Shown here: piece after piece, positions 33,014 to 41,830 of the stretch
Position numbering within the stretch: position 1 is the first letter of the stretch
How the letters are laid out: each line of letters opens with the position of its first letter
NCBI GenBank assembly: GCA_016873195.1
Contig: VGXW01000003.1
Location: forward strand, 1-52,937
Reading direction: 5' to 3'
Source: Planctomycetota bacterium
GTDB taxonomy: Bacteria > Planctomycetota > UBA1135 > UBA2386
Length of the DNA stretch: 52,937 nt
The notes under the pieces: model-generated
The model's database searches: none
What the model was told of the DNA's origin: nothing
Seen by the model: only the letters and a program-made list of their open reading frames with translations
Translations under genes and position numbers: made by a program

Positions 33014-34696
33014 TCAGCGCAGCCGGCCGAGCAGTTCCTGCGCCTGCAGGTTGCCGGGATCGCACCGCAGCGCCTGTTGCAGGCTCGCACGCGCGGCGGG
33101 GCCCTGACCGGTCGCGGCCTGCAGGCGGCCGAGGTTGAACCACGCCTCGGCGTGGTCCGGATCGAGCTCGAGCGCCCGGCGGAACGCGCGCTCGGCGGCC
33201 GCGGTGCGCTGTGCCACGGCGTTGCCGACGCCGAGTCCGGTCCACGCGGCCGGGCGCGAGGGGTCGGCGTCGACCGCGGCCTGGAACGCGTCGACCAGCG
33301 CCTGCACGCCGCGCGCCTGCAGTTCGGACGGGTCGAGCATGAGGCACCAGGCCGTGCCCAGCTTCGCTGCCGGCAGCGCCGCGTGGCCGGCGCCCAGCCG
33401 TTCGGCGAAGGTCGCCGCGAGGCCGTAGGCGCGCTTCGCTTCGTCGAGCGCCTGGCGGCCCTGGACCTGGGCGCGCGCCAGCGCGAGGTCGCCGGCCATC
33501 ACGTAGAGCCGCGGTTCCTCGGGCGCCCAGCGCAGGCCGTGGTCGACGAGGTGCTGCTGGTCGCGCCAGACGGAGGTCTGCACGAAGGCGAGCGCCGCGG
33601 TGACCGCGGCGAGCAGCGGCAGGAGCCAGCGCCGGCCCGGCCGTTCGCTCCAGTGCGCGACGAAGAGCGCGAGGCCGAAGGCGGACAGGTAGAGGTAGCG
33701 GTCGCCGACCGGGTGCGCGCCGGCCGTGCGGAACCCGACGAGCGTCGGCAGCAGCGGCGCGAGCACCAGCAGCACGGCGAGCCGCACGACCGGCCCGGAA
33801 CGCCGCGGTGCCAGCGCGCTGGCCGCGGCGAGCCCGACGGCGAGCGCGATCACGAGCAGGGCCGGCCCGACGCCCTGGTGGTCGTCGAAGCTGCGGAACG
33901 GCGTCAGCGGGAACGGCACGGCGAGCAGCTGCAGGTGCCGCAGCAGCAGCTCCGGGGGCGCGCTCGCGAGCCGCAGCGCATCGAGCGGCTGCGCCGGCGT
34001 GCGCAGGAACCCGGCCGTGAGCTCGCCGAACACGAGCGCGCGCAGCAGCCACCACGAGAGCAGCGCGAGCGACAGCGAGAGCAGCGCGCGCCGCAGCGAC
34101 GGGCGCGGCGGCCGATCGCCGGGGACGCAGGCGAACGCACCGAGCGCGAGCAGCACCGCGACGGCGCCGTTCTCCTTGGCGAGCATCGCGAACAGGCACC
34201 ACGCGGCCGCAGCCCACGGCGCGCCGCGGGCGGTTCGATCGCGCCACCGCACGATCGCGCGCATCGCCTGCAGCGCGCCCATCGCCCACAGCGGGTCGTT
34301 GATCGCGGCGCACCACGCGAGGCTCTCGACCTGCACGGGATGCACCGCGAACAAGAGCGCCGCCCAGAACGCCGTGCGTTCGCTGCCGGTCGCCGTGCGG
34401 GCGAGGCCGAGCACGGCGAGCGTGTTCGCGCCGTGCAGCAGCAGCGCCAGCGCGTGGATGCCGGCAGCGCCGCCCAGGTGGTGGCCCAGTGCCAGCGCGA
34501 GCGAGGTCAGCGGCCGCCAGTAGGGAAGGTCGTCGCCGAACAGCGGGGCGCCGAGCAGGGCCGGCAGGTCGAAGTGCAGCACCGCGGGCGAGCGCAGCAC
34601 GAGTTGCTGGTCGTCGTAGACGTAGGCGCCGCCGAGCACCGGCCAGAACACGGCCACGATCGCGAGCAGCAGCAGCGGGGCCGGGCGCCGTGGCAT
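33014..34696 (-). CDS. TMTC-like polytopic membrane protein with C-terminal TPR
   Basis: A 560-residue protein with about ten hydrophobic helices followed by TPR repeats from roughly residue 400. The first loop GAYVYDDQQLVLRSP carries the DD pair typical of GT-C glycosyltransferases and of TMTC proteins. HPVQVESLAWCAAINDPLWAMG and LAKENGAVAVLL are also TMTC/PMT-like. GDRYLYLSAFGLALF and the final TPRs (RPAAWTGLGVGNAVAQR, HAEAWFNLGRLQAATGQ) complete the fold. Such proteins are predicted lipid-linked-sugar-dependent protein O-mannosyl transferases, but bacterial members are uncharacterised. ATG 34696 is chosen because a TACCGT hexamer lies 7 nt upstream; the track ATG 34753 lies beyond it. Confidence 0.75.
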   Translation of the reverse strand: MPRRPAPLLLLAIVAVFWPVLGGAYVYDDQQLVLRSPAVLHFDLPALLGAPLFGDDLPYWRPLTSLALALGHHLGGAAGIHALALLLHGANTLAVLGLARTATGSERTAFWAALLFAVHPVQVESLAWCAAINDPLWAMGALQAMRAIVRWRDRTARGAPWAAAAWCLFAMLAKENGAVAVLLALGAFACVPGDRPPRPSLRRALLSLSLALLSWWLLRALVFGELTAGFLRTPAQPLDALRLASAPPELLLRHLQLLAVPFPLTPFRSFDDHQGVGPALLVIALAVGLAAASALAPRRSGPVVRLAVLLVLAPLLPTLVGFRTAGAHPVGDRYLYLSAFGLALFVAHWSERPGRRWLLPLLAAVTAALAFVQTSVWRDQQHLVDHGLRWAPEEPRLYVMAGDLALARAQVQGRQALDEAKRAYGLAATFAERLGAGHAALPAAKLGTAWCLMLDPSELQARGVQALVDAFQAAVDADPSRPAAWTGLGVGNAVAQRTAAAERAFRRALELDPDHAEAWFNLGRLQAATGQGPAARASLQQALRCDPGNLQAQELLGRLR

Positions 34697-34703
34697 GCGC
34701 GGA

Positions 34704-34709
34704 ACGGTA
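34704..34709 (-). promoter_or_regulatory. Candidate -10 element (TACCGT) of the TMTC-like gene
   Basis: TACCGT on the minus strand ends 7 nt before ATG 34696. Confidence 0.4.
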
Positions 34710-34756
34710 GCGCGGGTCCGTGCCGCGCGCCGCTGCGCCAGCACCCGAGGCACGCG

Positions 34757-36037
34757 TCAGAGTCCGATCCGGTGCGCCACTGCGTCCGAGACCGACACGC
34801 CGGCCGCACCGAAGTGCGTCCACTGGCAGTGCAGCACGGTGCCGAGGAACCCCGGCCCCGGCGGCACGGCGACGGCCTGGCTCGCGAAGCCGGTGGCGCC
34901 CAGCAGGCGCAGCACGGTCGCGCCGGGGAACACCGACAGCGCGCAGCCGCCCGGCAGCGGGTACGGCAGCATGCCCGCGGCGAAGTCCGTGAGACCGACC
35001 ACGAGCACGGCGTGGTCGTTGGCCGGTCCTTGCACGGTGATCACGAACGTGCTGCCCGGCTGCTGCAGGCCGCTCCAACCCTGGCGCAGCGCCGGCGCCC
35101 CGCACGCGGGCGCGTGCCGCAGGCCCACTGCGGCCCGTTCGAGTCCGGTCGCGAAGTCGACGGGGTCGCCGGGCAGCGCCGCCGACAGCAGGGTCACCGA
35201 GCCCGACCACGCTTCGAGCGTGTAGAGGAACGGGAACGAAACACCGCCGAGCACCACCGGGGTGAAGCCGTAGGCGCCGAGCGGGTGCATCGCGGTGGCG
35301 CCGCCCGCGGGGATCGGCTGGCTCGGGGTCACGGGCACCGGCGGTCCGATCATGCCCGCGAAGGTGACGAACGTGCCGTCGGCGAAGCTCAGCAACTGCC
35401 GCGGCACGCCGGTCGGCAGGTCGATCGCGCCCGTCAGGAGCAGCCCGCCCGGGTTCGGAAAGGTGTTCGGGCCGAGGTGGGCCGTGCCGGTCGCCACGTC
35501 GACGAGCACGGTGCCGGAGTCGGGTGCCGCGCTGCCCGGACGGCCGGTCCACGCGAGCAACGCGTAGCTGTCGCCGGGGCCGAAGCCGTGCAGCGCGGTG
35601 AGGTTCGGCTGGGCCACGGCCAGCGCCGGCACGCCGCCGCGGCGCGGCACGCGGTAGAGCCCGAGGCCCGGCGCGTCGACGGCCGCGAGCAGGTCGTCCT
35701 GCTGCACGCACAGCGACTTGACCGGCCCGGGCAGGTCCGCGACGAGGAACTCCGCGAAGCCGGCACCCGCGGATTCGAGGCGTACGATGCGCGACAGGGC
35801 CGGGCCGAGATCGAGTGCGACGATCGGCGCGCCGTCGTAGGGGTCGATCGCGACGGCCCGCGGCGGCAGCGTGTCCGACGGGAACCGGCCGAGCGCCGTC
35901 GGCACGCCGGTCGCTGCGTCGACTGCGACGAGCTGTGCTGCGGGCGAGCCGGGCAGCTGCGTGAGCACGAGGTGCGGGTAGGTCGGGACCTGGGCGCCGA
36001 GCGAAGCGCCCAGCACGGCGATGGCGAGCCGCTTCAT
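34757..36037 (-). CDS. Secreted beta-propeller-like protein with shared C-terminal module
   Basis: A 426-residue protein from ATG 36037 (signal MKRLAIAVLGASLGAQV). Residues 20-330 form repeating blades in which values are compared (AQLVAVDAATGVPTALGRFP, RAVAIDPYDGAPIVALDLG, VKSLCVQQDDLLAAVDAPG, YALLAWTGRPGSAAPDSGTV). This is an NHL/YVTN-like pattern. The last ~100 residues are the module found in several exported proteins here, ending SVSDAVAHRIGL. No catalytic motif is present. The start lies 6 nt after a TATGCT hexamer, so the mRNA is probably leaderless. The gene lies upstream of the TMTC-like gene on the same strand (60 nt), but that gene has its own promoter element. Confidence 0.75.
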   Translation of the reverse strand: MKRLAIAVLGASLGAQVPTYPHLVLTQLPGSPAAQLVAVDAATGVPTALGRFPSDTLPPRAVAIDPYDGAPIVALDLGPALSRIVRLESAGAGFAEFLVADLPGPVKSLCVQQDDLLAAVDAPGLGLYRVPRRGGVPALAVAQPNLTALHGFGPGDSYALLAWTGRPGSAAPDSGTVLVDVATGTAHLGPNTFPNPGGLLLTGAIDLPTGVPRQLLSFADGTFVTFAGMIGPPVPVTPSQPIPAGGATAMHPLGAYGFTPVVLGGVSFPFLYTLEAWSGSVTLLSAALPGDPVDFATGLERAAVGLRHAPACGAPALRQGWSGLQQPGSTFVITVQGPANDHAVLVVGLTDFAAGMLPYPLPGGCALSVFPGATVLRLLGATGFASQAVAVPPGPGFLGTVLHCQWTHFGAAGVSVSDAVAHRIGL

Positions 36038-36043
36038 GCCGAG

Positions 36044-36049
36044 AGCATA
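36044..36049 (-). promoter_or_regulatory. Candidate -10 element (TATGCT) of the 36037 gene
   Basis: TATGCT on the minus strand, 6 nt before ATG 36037. Confidence 0.5.
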
Positions 36050-36202
36050 CAGGCGGGGGCCACGGGCGAACGGCGTGGGCCAGGTGTGGCGGCTCGTTCG
36101 GGGTAGCGCGCGGCGCAGCTGCCCACGGCCCCGAGGCAGACGGAATTCCGCGTCCGTCATCCCCCCCTTCCGCCACTCCGCAGGCGAGGCCAAGATGCTG
36201 CG

Positions 36203-36817
36203 GTGTCCACGTCGGATCCCGAGTTCCTGGCCAGATGGGAACAGCTCGGGAGGTTCTTCATGGGCACTTCGGACGTGCACGTGGCGCTCGATCGCGTCAC
36301 GCGGAAGTTGGACGAACTCGGCATCGCCTACGCGATCTGCGGTGGGCTTGCCGTCAACGCGCACGGGCATCCGCGGGCGACGACGGACGTCGACGTGCTG
36401 CTCACGGCGGAGGGGTTGGCGAAGTTCAAGGCGAACGCGCTCGGGCTCGGTTGGCTCGAGAAGTTCCCGGGCAGCCGCGGGGTCAGGGACGCGGAGCGCA
36501 GGGTGCCGATCGACATCCTGCTCTGCGGCGGGATCCCGGGCGATGGCACGCCGCACGGCGTGGTCTTCCCCGATCCGACGGCGGTCGCGATCGAGAAGGA
36601 AGGCAAGCGCTACCTCGCGCTCGGCACGCTGATCGAACTGAAGCTCGCCAGCGGCCTGTCGTCGCCGGCGCGGTTGCAGGATCACGCGGACGTCCTGGCG
36701 CTGATCCGCGTCAACCGGCTCGGGGAGCAGTTCGCCGAGGGATTGCACCCGTACGTGCGCGCCAGGTACCGGGAGCTCTGGGCGCACGCGCAGGAGCCCG
36801 ACGGACTGCCGGAGTGA
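36203..36817 (+). CDS. Nucleotidyltransferase-fold protein (MNT type)
   Basis: A 204-residue protein. VTRKLDELGIAYAICGGLAVNAHGHPRATTDVDVLLT contains the GG motif and the DxD metal site of minimal nucleotidyltransferases. A third acidic residue is in RVPIDILLCGG. LIELKLASGLSSPARLQDHADVLALI is the usual C-terminal K...RxxDxxDV helix. The track start is GTG 36203; ATG 36260 is an alternative with a better ribosome site (GGGAGG, 6 nt away). No small partner gene precedes or follows it, unlike the 20370-21309 pair. It may be a solitary toxin-like or tRNA-modifying enzyme; the substrate is unknown. Confidence 0.75.
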   Translation: MSTSDPEFLARWEQLGRFFMGTSDVHVALDRVTRKLDELGIAYAICGGLAVNAHGHPRATTDVDVLLTAEGLAKFKANALGLGWLEKFPGSRGVRDAERRVPIDILLCGGIPGDGTPHGVVFPDPTAVAIEKEGKRYLALGTLIELKLASGLSSPARLQDHADVLALIRVNRLGEQFAEGLHPYVRARYRELWAHAQEPDGLPE

Positions 36818-36835
36818 CGGCGCCGCGGACGGGGC

Positions 36836-36860
36836 GCCGCGACGCGGCCCGCGTCGCGGC
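36836..36860. terminator. Perfect 10-bp hairpin between genes
   Basis: GCCGCGACGC and GCGTCGCGGC form a 10-bp stem with a GGCCC loop, 19 nt after the 36817 stop and 8 nt before the next -10 hexamer. No T-tract follows. It could terminate the upstream transcript or shape the GH51 promoter. Confidence 0.4.
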
Positions 36861-36867
36861 CTTGCCG

Positions 36868-36873
36868 TAGCAT
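36868..36873 (+). promoter_or_regulatory. Candidate -10 element (TAGCAT) of the GH51 gene
   Basis: TAGCAT is 6 nt before ATG 36880. The hairpin at 36836-36860 occupies the -35 region. Confidence 0.45.
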
Positions 36874-36879
36874 GCCGCG

Positions 36880-39405
36880 ATGATCGAGCCGGTCGTGGCG
36901 GCGCGTCGTGCGGGTCGGCTGTTCGCGTGCGGCTGCGTGCTCGCTGCCGCCCCGGCGCAGGAACCGCCCGCGGCCCGCGCCGCAGACGGCATCACGGTGC
37001 ACCTCGACCGGGTCACGCACTCGCTGAGCCCGCACCTCTACGGCATCTTCTTCGAGGAGATCAACCACGGTGGCGAGGGCGGGCTGCTGGCGCAGTTGCT
37101 GCGCAACCCGACGTTCGAGGAGCCGGGCAGCGAGCAGGATCCGCTGCCGGGGTGGACCTTGACGACGGTCGATCGCGAAGCGCGCGACCCCGGCCGCCCG
37201 CGGCCCGCGCCGCGCGAGTCCCCGAACGCGGTACTGACGGCGACCTCGGACGCGCCGGCGAACCTCGCGACGCCGCGGCACGCCTGCGTCGAGGCCGCGG
37301 GATCCGCCTGGCTCACCAACCGCGGCCACTTCGGCGTGCCGATCCGCGCGGGCGAAGAGTACGTGCTGTCGGCCAGCGTGCGGCAGACCAGGGGGGAACC
37401 GCTCCTGGTGGACTTCGGGTTCGACGTGCTCGATCGCGACGGCGTATCCGTGCTGCGGGCCGGCGAACTGTGGGCAGCGATGCAACTCGACACGAAGTGG
37501 CGCGAAGTGACGCTGGCCGCGGTCGCCACCGGCACGGTCGCCGACGGCGAACTGCGCATCGCGCTGCGGGGCCCCGCGACGTTCCACATCGACACCGTGA
37601 CCCTGCGCCCCGCGAAGACCTGGAAGGGCCACGGCCTGCGTCCCGACCTGTGCGAACTGTTCGCGGCGCTGAAGCCCGCGTTCGTGCGCTTCCCCGGCGG
37701 TTGTTACGTCGAGGGCGGTGACCGGCTCGCGGACGCGTTCCGCTGGCCGCGCACGCTCGGCCCGCTCGCCGATCGCCCCGGCCACCAGAACGCGAACTGG
37801 GGCTACCCCACGACGACGGGGCTCGGCTTCCACGAGTACCTGCAGCTCTGCGAGGACCTCGGCGCGCTGCCGATGTACGTCGCGAACTGCGGCCTGTCCC
37901 ACCGGGAGATCGTGCCGATGGCCGAGCTGCAGCCGTGGATCGACGAGGCGCTCGCGGCGATCGAGTATGCGAACGGCGACGCGCAGACCACGAAGTGGGG
38001 TGCCCTGCGCGCGGCGGCCGGGCACCCCGAGCCGTTCGGCCTGCGCTACCTCGAGATCGGCAACGAGAACGGCATGTTCGGCGACTTCGGCGGCAGCAAG
38101 TTGGCCTACACGGAACGCTACGAGGCGTTCCGCCGGGCGATCGCCGCGAAGTACCCGGACGTGATCACGATCGCGAACGTGCGCGTCGACGCGCCGATGC
38201 AGGTCGTCGACGACCACTTCTACCAGTCGAGCGGCTGGTTCTGGGAGAACGCCGACCGCTACGCGCGCCCGGCTCCGGGCGATCCGCAGATCTATGTCGG
38301 CGAGTACGCGGTGACGTGGAACCCCGGCAAGACCGGCAACCTGCGCGGAGCACTCGGCGAGGCCGCGTTCCTGCTCGGGCTGCAGCGAGCGGGGGCGCAC
38401 GTGGTGATGGCGTCCTACGCGCCGCTGTTCGTGCACGTGCGCGACCGCAAGTGGAACCCGGACCTGATCCAGTTCGACGGCCTCCGCGCGTGCGGCACGC
38501 CGAGCTACCACGTGCAGGCGGTGCTGGCGCAGAACCGGCCGCTGCAGAACCTCGCGTGCGAGTGGCCGCGCCTGGGCGCGGGTCCGGGGCGGGGTTCGGT
38601 CGGGCTCGGCACGTGGAACACGCAGGCGGAGTTCCAGGATGTCGAGGTCGAGGTCGACGGAAGGGTCGTCTACCGGTCCGACTTCGGCAAGGGCAGCGAA
38701 GGCTGGAAGGTCGAAGCGGGGACCTGGGCCGCGATCGACGGTGCGTGGCGGCAGAGCGAAGGCGGCGACGGGCGCTTCTGCTGGCTCGACCTGCCGGACC
38801 TGCGCGGGGTCACCGACTGCGTGGTGCGCTGCAAGGCGAAGAAGCTCGGCGGCGCGGAGGGGTTCCTGGTGATGTTCCACACGGCGGGCGCCGCCGACTG
38901 GACGTGGTGGAACGTCGGCGGATGGGGCAACCGAGAGAACGCGATCGAGCGGAGCCACGAAGGCAGCAAGTTCGGCATCGGGCCGCACGCGCCGGGCAGC
39001 GTCGAGACGGGGCGGTGGTACGACCTGCGCATCGAGTGCCGCGCGGGGCGCGTGCGCACGTTCCTGGACGGCGTGCCGGTGCACGACGTCCTGGACCAGG
39101 GGCCGCCGGACCTGGCGGCGGCGGCGGGGTTCGGCGACCAGGGCGCGATCGTGATCGAGGTCGTCAACGGCAGCGACGCGGCGCGCACGCTGCCTTTGCG
39201 GTTCGTCGGCGGCGCCGATGGCATCACGCGCGCGGTGACGATCACCGAGCTCACGGGGCCGAGCCTCGACGCCGAGAACACGCTCGACGCGCCGGCGGTG
39301 GTGGCGCCGAAGGTCGCGCGGCGCGAGGTGCACGGCAACCTGTTCGAGCACACGTTCGCGGGGAGGTCGCTGACGGTGCTGCGGCTCTTGCCGGTGTTGA
39401 AGTAG
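36880..39405 (+). CDS. Alpha-L-arabinofuranosidase, glycoside hydrolase family 51
   Basis: An 841-residue exported enzyme (signal region RLFACGCVLAAAPAQ). The N-terminal family block SPHLYGIFFEEINHGGEGGLLAQL is followed by a small beta domain, then the (beta/alpha)8 core with FVRFPGGCYVEG, the acid/base Glu396 in EIGNENGMFGDFGG and the nucleophile Glu475 in YVGEYAVTW. Both clan GH-A catalytic residues are present. Between core and C-terminus lies a ~150-residue insertion (RVVYRSDFGKGSEGWKVEAG ... RWYDLRIECRAGRVRTFLDG) resembling laminin-G/DUF1080-type domains, likely a carbohydrate-binding element. It should release terminal arabinose from arabinan or arabinoxylan. No sugar transporter or other hydrolases flank it. 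Confidence 0.93.
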   Translation: MIEPVVAARRAGRLFACGCVLAAAPAQEPPAARAADGITVHLDRVTHSLSPHLYGIFFEEINHGGEGGLLAQLLRNPTFEEPGSEQDPLPGWTLTTVDREARDPGRPRPAPRESPNAVLTATSDAPANLATPRHACVEAAGSAWLTNRGHFGVPIRAGEEYVLSASVRQTRGEPLLVDFGFDVLDRDGVSVLRAGELWAAMQLDTKWREVTLAAVATGTVADGELRIALRGPATFHIDTVTLRPAKTWKGHGLRPDLCELFAALKPAFVRFPGGCYVEGGDRLADAFRWPRTLGPLADRPGHQNANWGYPTTTGLGFHEYLQLCEDLGALPMYVANCGLSHREIVPMAELQPWIDEALAAIEYANGDAQTTKWGALRAAAGHPEPFGLRYLEIGNENGMFGDFGGSKLAYTERYEAFRRAIAAKYPDVITIANVRVDAPMQVVDDHFYQSSGWFWENADRYARPAPGDPQIYVGEYAVTWNPGKTGNLRGALGEAAFLLGLQRAGAHVVMASYAPLFVHVRDRKWNPDLIQFDGLRACGTPSYHVQAVLAQNRPLQNLACEWPRLGAGPGRGSVGLGTWNTQAEFQDVEVEVDGRVVYRSDFGKGSEGWKVEAGTWAAIDGAWRQSEGGDGRFCWLDLPDLRGVTDCVVRCKAKKLGGAEGFLVMFHTAGAADWTWWNVGGWGNRENAIERSHEGSKFGIGPHAPGSVETGRWYDLRIECRAGRVRTFLDGVPVHDVLDQGPPDLAAAAGFGDQGAIVIEVVNGSDAARTLPLRFVGGADGITRAVTITELTGPSLDAENTLDAPAVVAPKVARREVHGNLFEHTFAGRSLTVLRLLPVLK

Positions 39406-39490
39406 TGCTGGCGGCAGCCGTGGCAGGTCCTGCGCGGTGCAGCCGGCGCAGCCGGCTCGCCCCGTTCCCGTCGTTGCTTGCGTGGCCTCG

Positions 39491-40840
39491 CTACTCGCGC
39501 CGGAAGAACCACTCGCGGGCCGGCACGATGCGGATCGGGCCGGCGTCCACCGCGAGCTGCCCTTCCTCGGCCAGCGTGACGATCGTGCCCGAACTGGCGC
39601 CGACCTCCGCCATCGCCTCGCCCAGCGCCGCGACCTCGCGCTGCCGCGTCGCCGGATCGTCGAGACGAGCGCAGGCCTGGACGAGTTCGGGCGGCCCGCC
39701 GCGCACGGGGTCGTCGACCGCGAAGTCGACCTCGCTGCCCGACGCGGTCTTGAACCACGTGATCACGGATTCGGACAGGCGGCCGTAGCGCCGCCGCAGT
39801 TCGAGGTAGACGGCGTTCTCGAGTTGGGCCCCGAGGTTCACCGCCCCGGCGCGGTACATCGCCGCCGCCAGCCCCGGATCGACGGCGTAGACCTTGCGCG
39901 GATTCACGGCGCGCTGGCGTGCCGATCGCGTGCGCAGCGGAACGAGGAAGAACAGGTAGGCATCGACGAGGTGCGACAGGTAGGCCAGCAGCGTCGCCTT
40001 GCTCGACGGCAGGCCCTGGCTCTGCAGGGCTCCCTGCAGCCGGCTCACGCTGAAGCCGTTGGCATTGGCGGCGAACAGGGCCGCGACCAGATGGCGCAGC
40101 GCCGGCAGGTTCGTCGCCGAGTGCCGCTCCGCGACGTCGCGCAGCACGACCAGGTCCACGTATTCCTGGAGCATCTGGACACGGTCGTAGGGATTCGCCG
40201 CGCGCACGGCGGGGAACCCACCCTGCCGCAGGTAGTCGAGCACGAAAGCGTCGAGCCGCGAGCGCCGCACGGCGCCGGGAGGCCACGGACCAGACGCCCA
40301 GTCGAGGCCGTCCGCGCGCGCCGCCTCGCGGGGGCCGTAGGGGAGCACTTCGACGGTCACGCTGCGGCCGCGGAAGGCGGTCGCCACCTCGGTCGAGAGT
40401 TGCCGGGCCGAGGAGCCCGTGACGAAGAGCCGCGCGCGTTCGGTGTCGAGGATCCGCCGCGCGAAGCGTTCCCACCCGGAGACCGCCTGGACCTCGTCGA
40501 GGAACACCCACGCCGTGTCCGACCGGGCATCCGGGTCGCGGCGGTAGAACGTCTCGAGCGCGCGATCGAGCGTGCCGAGGTCGGCGCCGTCCAGGCGGTC
40601 GTCCTCGAGGTTCAGGTAGAGGATTCGCGACCGGGGCACGCCGCGCGCGAGCAGGGCGCGGATCTCGGCATACAGGCAGTAGGTCTTCCCGCTGCGGCGC
40701 ATTCCGACCAGAGCGTTGGCGCTGCCGGGCACCTCGGGCAGGCGGACCTCGCGCGGGACGACCTCCGGGAGGGGGCGTTCGTGCTGGTCGGCGATCACCC
40801 GCTCGATCAGGGCGGTGTCCGGTGCTCTGGGTGGATCCAT
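39491..40840 (-). CDS. AAA ATPase with DUF4143 domain
   Basis: A 449-residue protein. The AAA_14 ATPase part has Walker A GMRRSGKT near residue 53, Walker B WVFLDEVQ, a sensor-like LFVTGSSARQL and YLNLEDDR. The C-terminal DUF4143 part includes DLVVLRDVAERHSATN, YLSHLVDAYLFFLVPL and LENAVYLELRRRY, with a nuclease-like SEVDFAVDD. These proteins are common, mobile and functionally undefined. ATG 40840 (MDPPRAPD) is preferred over ATGs at 40849 and 40858 because a TTACCA/GATAAT promoter places the transcription start at or just before it. The unusually AT-rich, palindromic promoter suggests the gene arrived with its own control region. Confidence 0.85.
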   Translation of the reverse strand: MDPPRAPDTALIERVIADQHERPLPEVVPREVRLPEVPGSANALVGMRRSGKTYCLYAEIRALLARGVPRSRILYLNLEDDRLDGADLGTLDRALETFYRRDPDARSDTAWVFLDEVQAVSGWERFARRILDTERARLFVTGSSARQLSTEVATAFRGRSVTVEVLPYGPREAARADGLDWASGPWPPGAVRRSRLDAFVLDYLRQGGFPAVRAANPYDRVQMLQEYVDLVVLRDVAERHSATNLPALRHLVAALFAANANGFSVSRLQGALQSQGLPSSKATLLAYLSHLVDAYLFFLVPLRTRSARQRAVNPRKVYAVDPGLAAAMYRAGAVNLGAQLENAVYLELRRRYGRLSESVITWFKTASGSEVDFAVDDPVRGGPPELVQACARLDDPATRQREVAALGEAMAEVGASSGTIVTLAEEGQLAVDAGPIRIVPAREWFFRRE

Positions 40841-40847
40841 ACAACCC

Positions 40848-40882
40848 ATTATCGTCATATTTGGTATTCCTGGTAATACCAA
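40848..40882 (-). promoter_or_regulatory. AT-rich promoter with 8-bp palindromic operator of the DUF4143 gene
   Basis: On the minus strand a -35 TTACCA and -10 GATAAT (40848-40853) are 17 nt apart, and the ATG follows 7 nt later. The perfect inverted repeat TTGGTATT/AATACCAA (40861-40868 and 40875-40882, 6-nt spacer) covers the -35 box and part of the spacer, an ideal place for a repressor. The surrounding ~50 nt are far richer in A/T than the rest of the window. Confidence 0.65.
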
Positions 40883-41146
40883 TTTGCTCGACAGAGGATC
40901 GGCGCCTCGGTCGGGAGGCGCGGCGGACCGAGCACGGTGCCGGGAGGACCCCGTCCGAGTCGTGCGGGCCGGTGCTCGTGCCCGGGTCGAGGTGGCGGGT
41001 CCGTCGAACTGCGTCTCGAGGGGTTCGCGGATCCCGTGCGCCGTTCGGGCTGCTGCCTCGTGCACGTTCCGGTCCGCTGGGGCAGCGAGCTCGCGAGTGC
41101 GCTCGCGTTCCACTGCACGGGCTGGCCGGCCGCACCTCGCGACGCA

Positions 41147-41824
41147 TCATGGAGCGGTCGCAGTTGTGGCCAGGACCAGGCAGCAGGCAGCGGCGAGGCT
41201 CGTGCGCAGCAACGGGGCCGCCGTCGCGTCTTGCACTTCGAGGTGCGCGTGCACGTCGTCGGAGTAGGGCCAGCCGCGCACGACCCACGTGCCGTCGGCG
41301 CCGGCACGGATGGATTGCAACGGTGGCGGCAGCGGCACCGGTAGCCCGCCGTGGGTCGCCGTGACCAGGAGGCGCCCGGCCGCGATCTGGTCCGGGGTGC
41401 CGTCGCGCAGCACGTAGACGTGTTCCTGCCCCGCGTCGCGCTCGACGGTCGCATCGAGTTCCGCGTCGTCGCGCACGGTGACCGCGACCTTGCGGGCGGG
41501 CAGCGTCGTGAGGCGCAGGAAGTTCCGCTCGGTGCCGAGCAGGTCGACCCAGTTGCCGCCGACCTCGGTGGCCGCCGCCGCGCGCACGACGACGATGGTC
41601 TGCGGCAGCCTGCCGAACACGAACTCGCCCGAACCATCGGTCAGGGTCGTGGCCAGCACGCGCCCGTCGGCCTCGGCCGTGACCTTCGCGGCTGGCACCG
41701 GCCGCTGCATCGCGTCGACGACGCGGCCCTCGAGGCGGGCGATGGCGTTGGCCGGGAGTCCGGGCTCCTGTGCCGGCAGCGACAGCAGCAGCAGCAGAAC
41801 GGCAGAGGGGGACCGTTCGCGCAT
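41147..41824 (-). CDS. Truncated paralogue of the neighbouring carboxypeptidase-regulatory-like protein
   Basis: A 225-residue secreted protein (MRERSPSAVLLLLLSLPAQ). Its N-terminal domain, ARLEGRVVDAMQRPVPAAKV then TLTDGSGEFVFGRLPQTIVV, is a CarboxypepD_reg-like beta sandwich parallel to that of the next gene upstream. A second stretch (GGLPVPLPPPLQS, TWVVRGWP) matches an internal segment of that paralogue. About 30 residues later the similarity stops and the protein ends in an odd hydrophobic tail (LLRTSLAAACCLVLATTATAP). Compared with the 564-residue neighbour, most of the middle and C-terminus is missing. Its -10 hexamer is CAGACT where the full copy has TAGACT. It is probably a decaying tandem duplicate; whether it is still expressed is unknown. 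Confidence 0.55.
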   Translation of the reverse strand: MRERSPSAVLLLLLSLPAQEPGLPANAIARLEGRVVDAMQRPVPAAKVTAEADGRVLATTLTDGSGEFVFGRLPQTIVVVRAAAATEVGGNWVDLLGTERNFLRLTTLPARKVAVTVRDDAELDATVERDAGQEHVYVLRDGTPDQIAAGRLLVTATHGGLPVPLPPPLQSIRAGADGTWVVRGWPYSDDVHAHLEVQDATAAPLLRTSLAAACCLVLATTATAP

Positions 41825-41830
41825 CGCAGC

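Noticed and set aside
36139-36158. Inverted repeat GACGGA-8-TCCGTC between divergent genes
   Set aside because: Only 6 bp, no conserved partner site seen, and such short repeats are expected by chance at this base composition.
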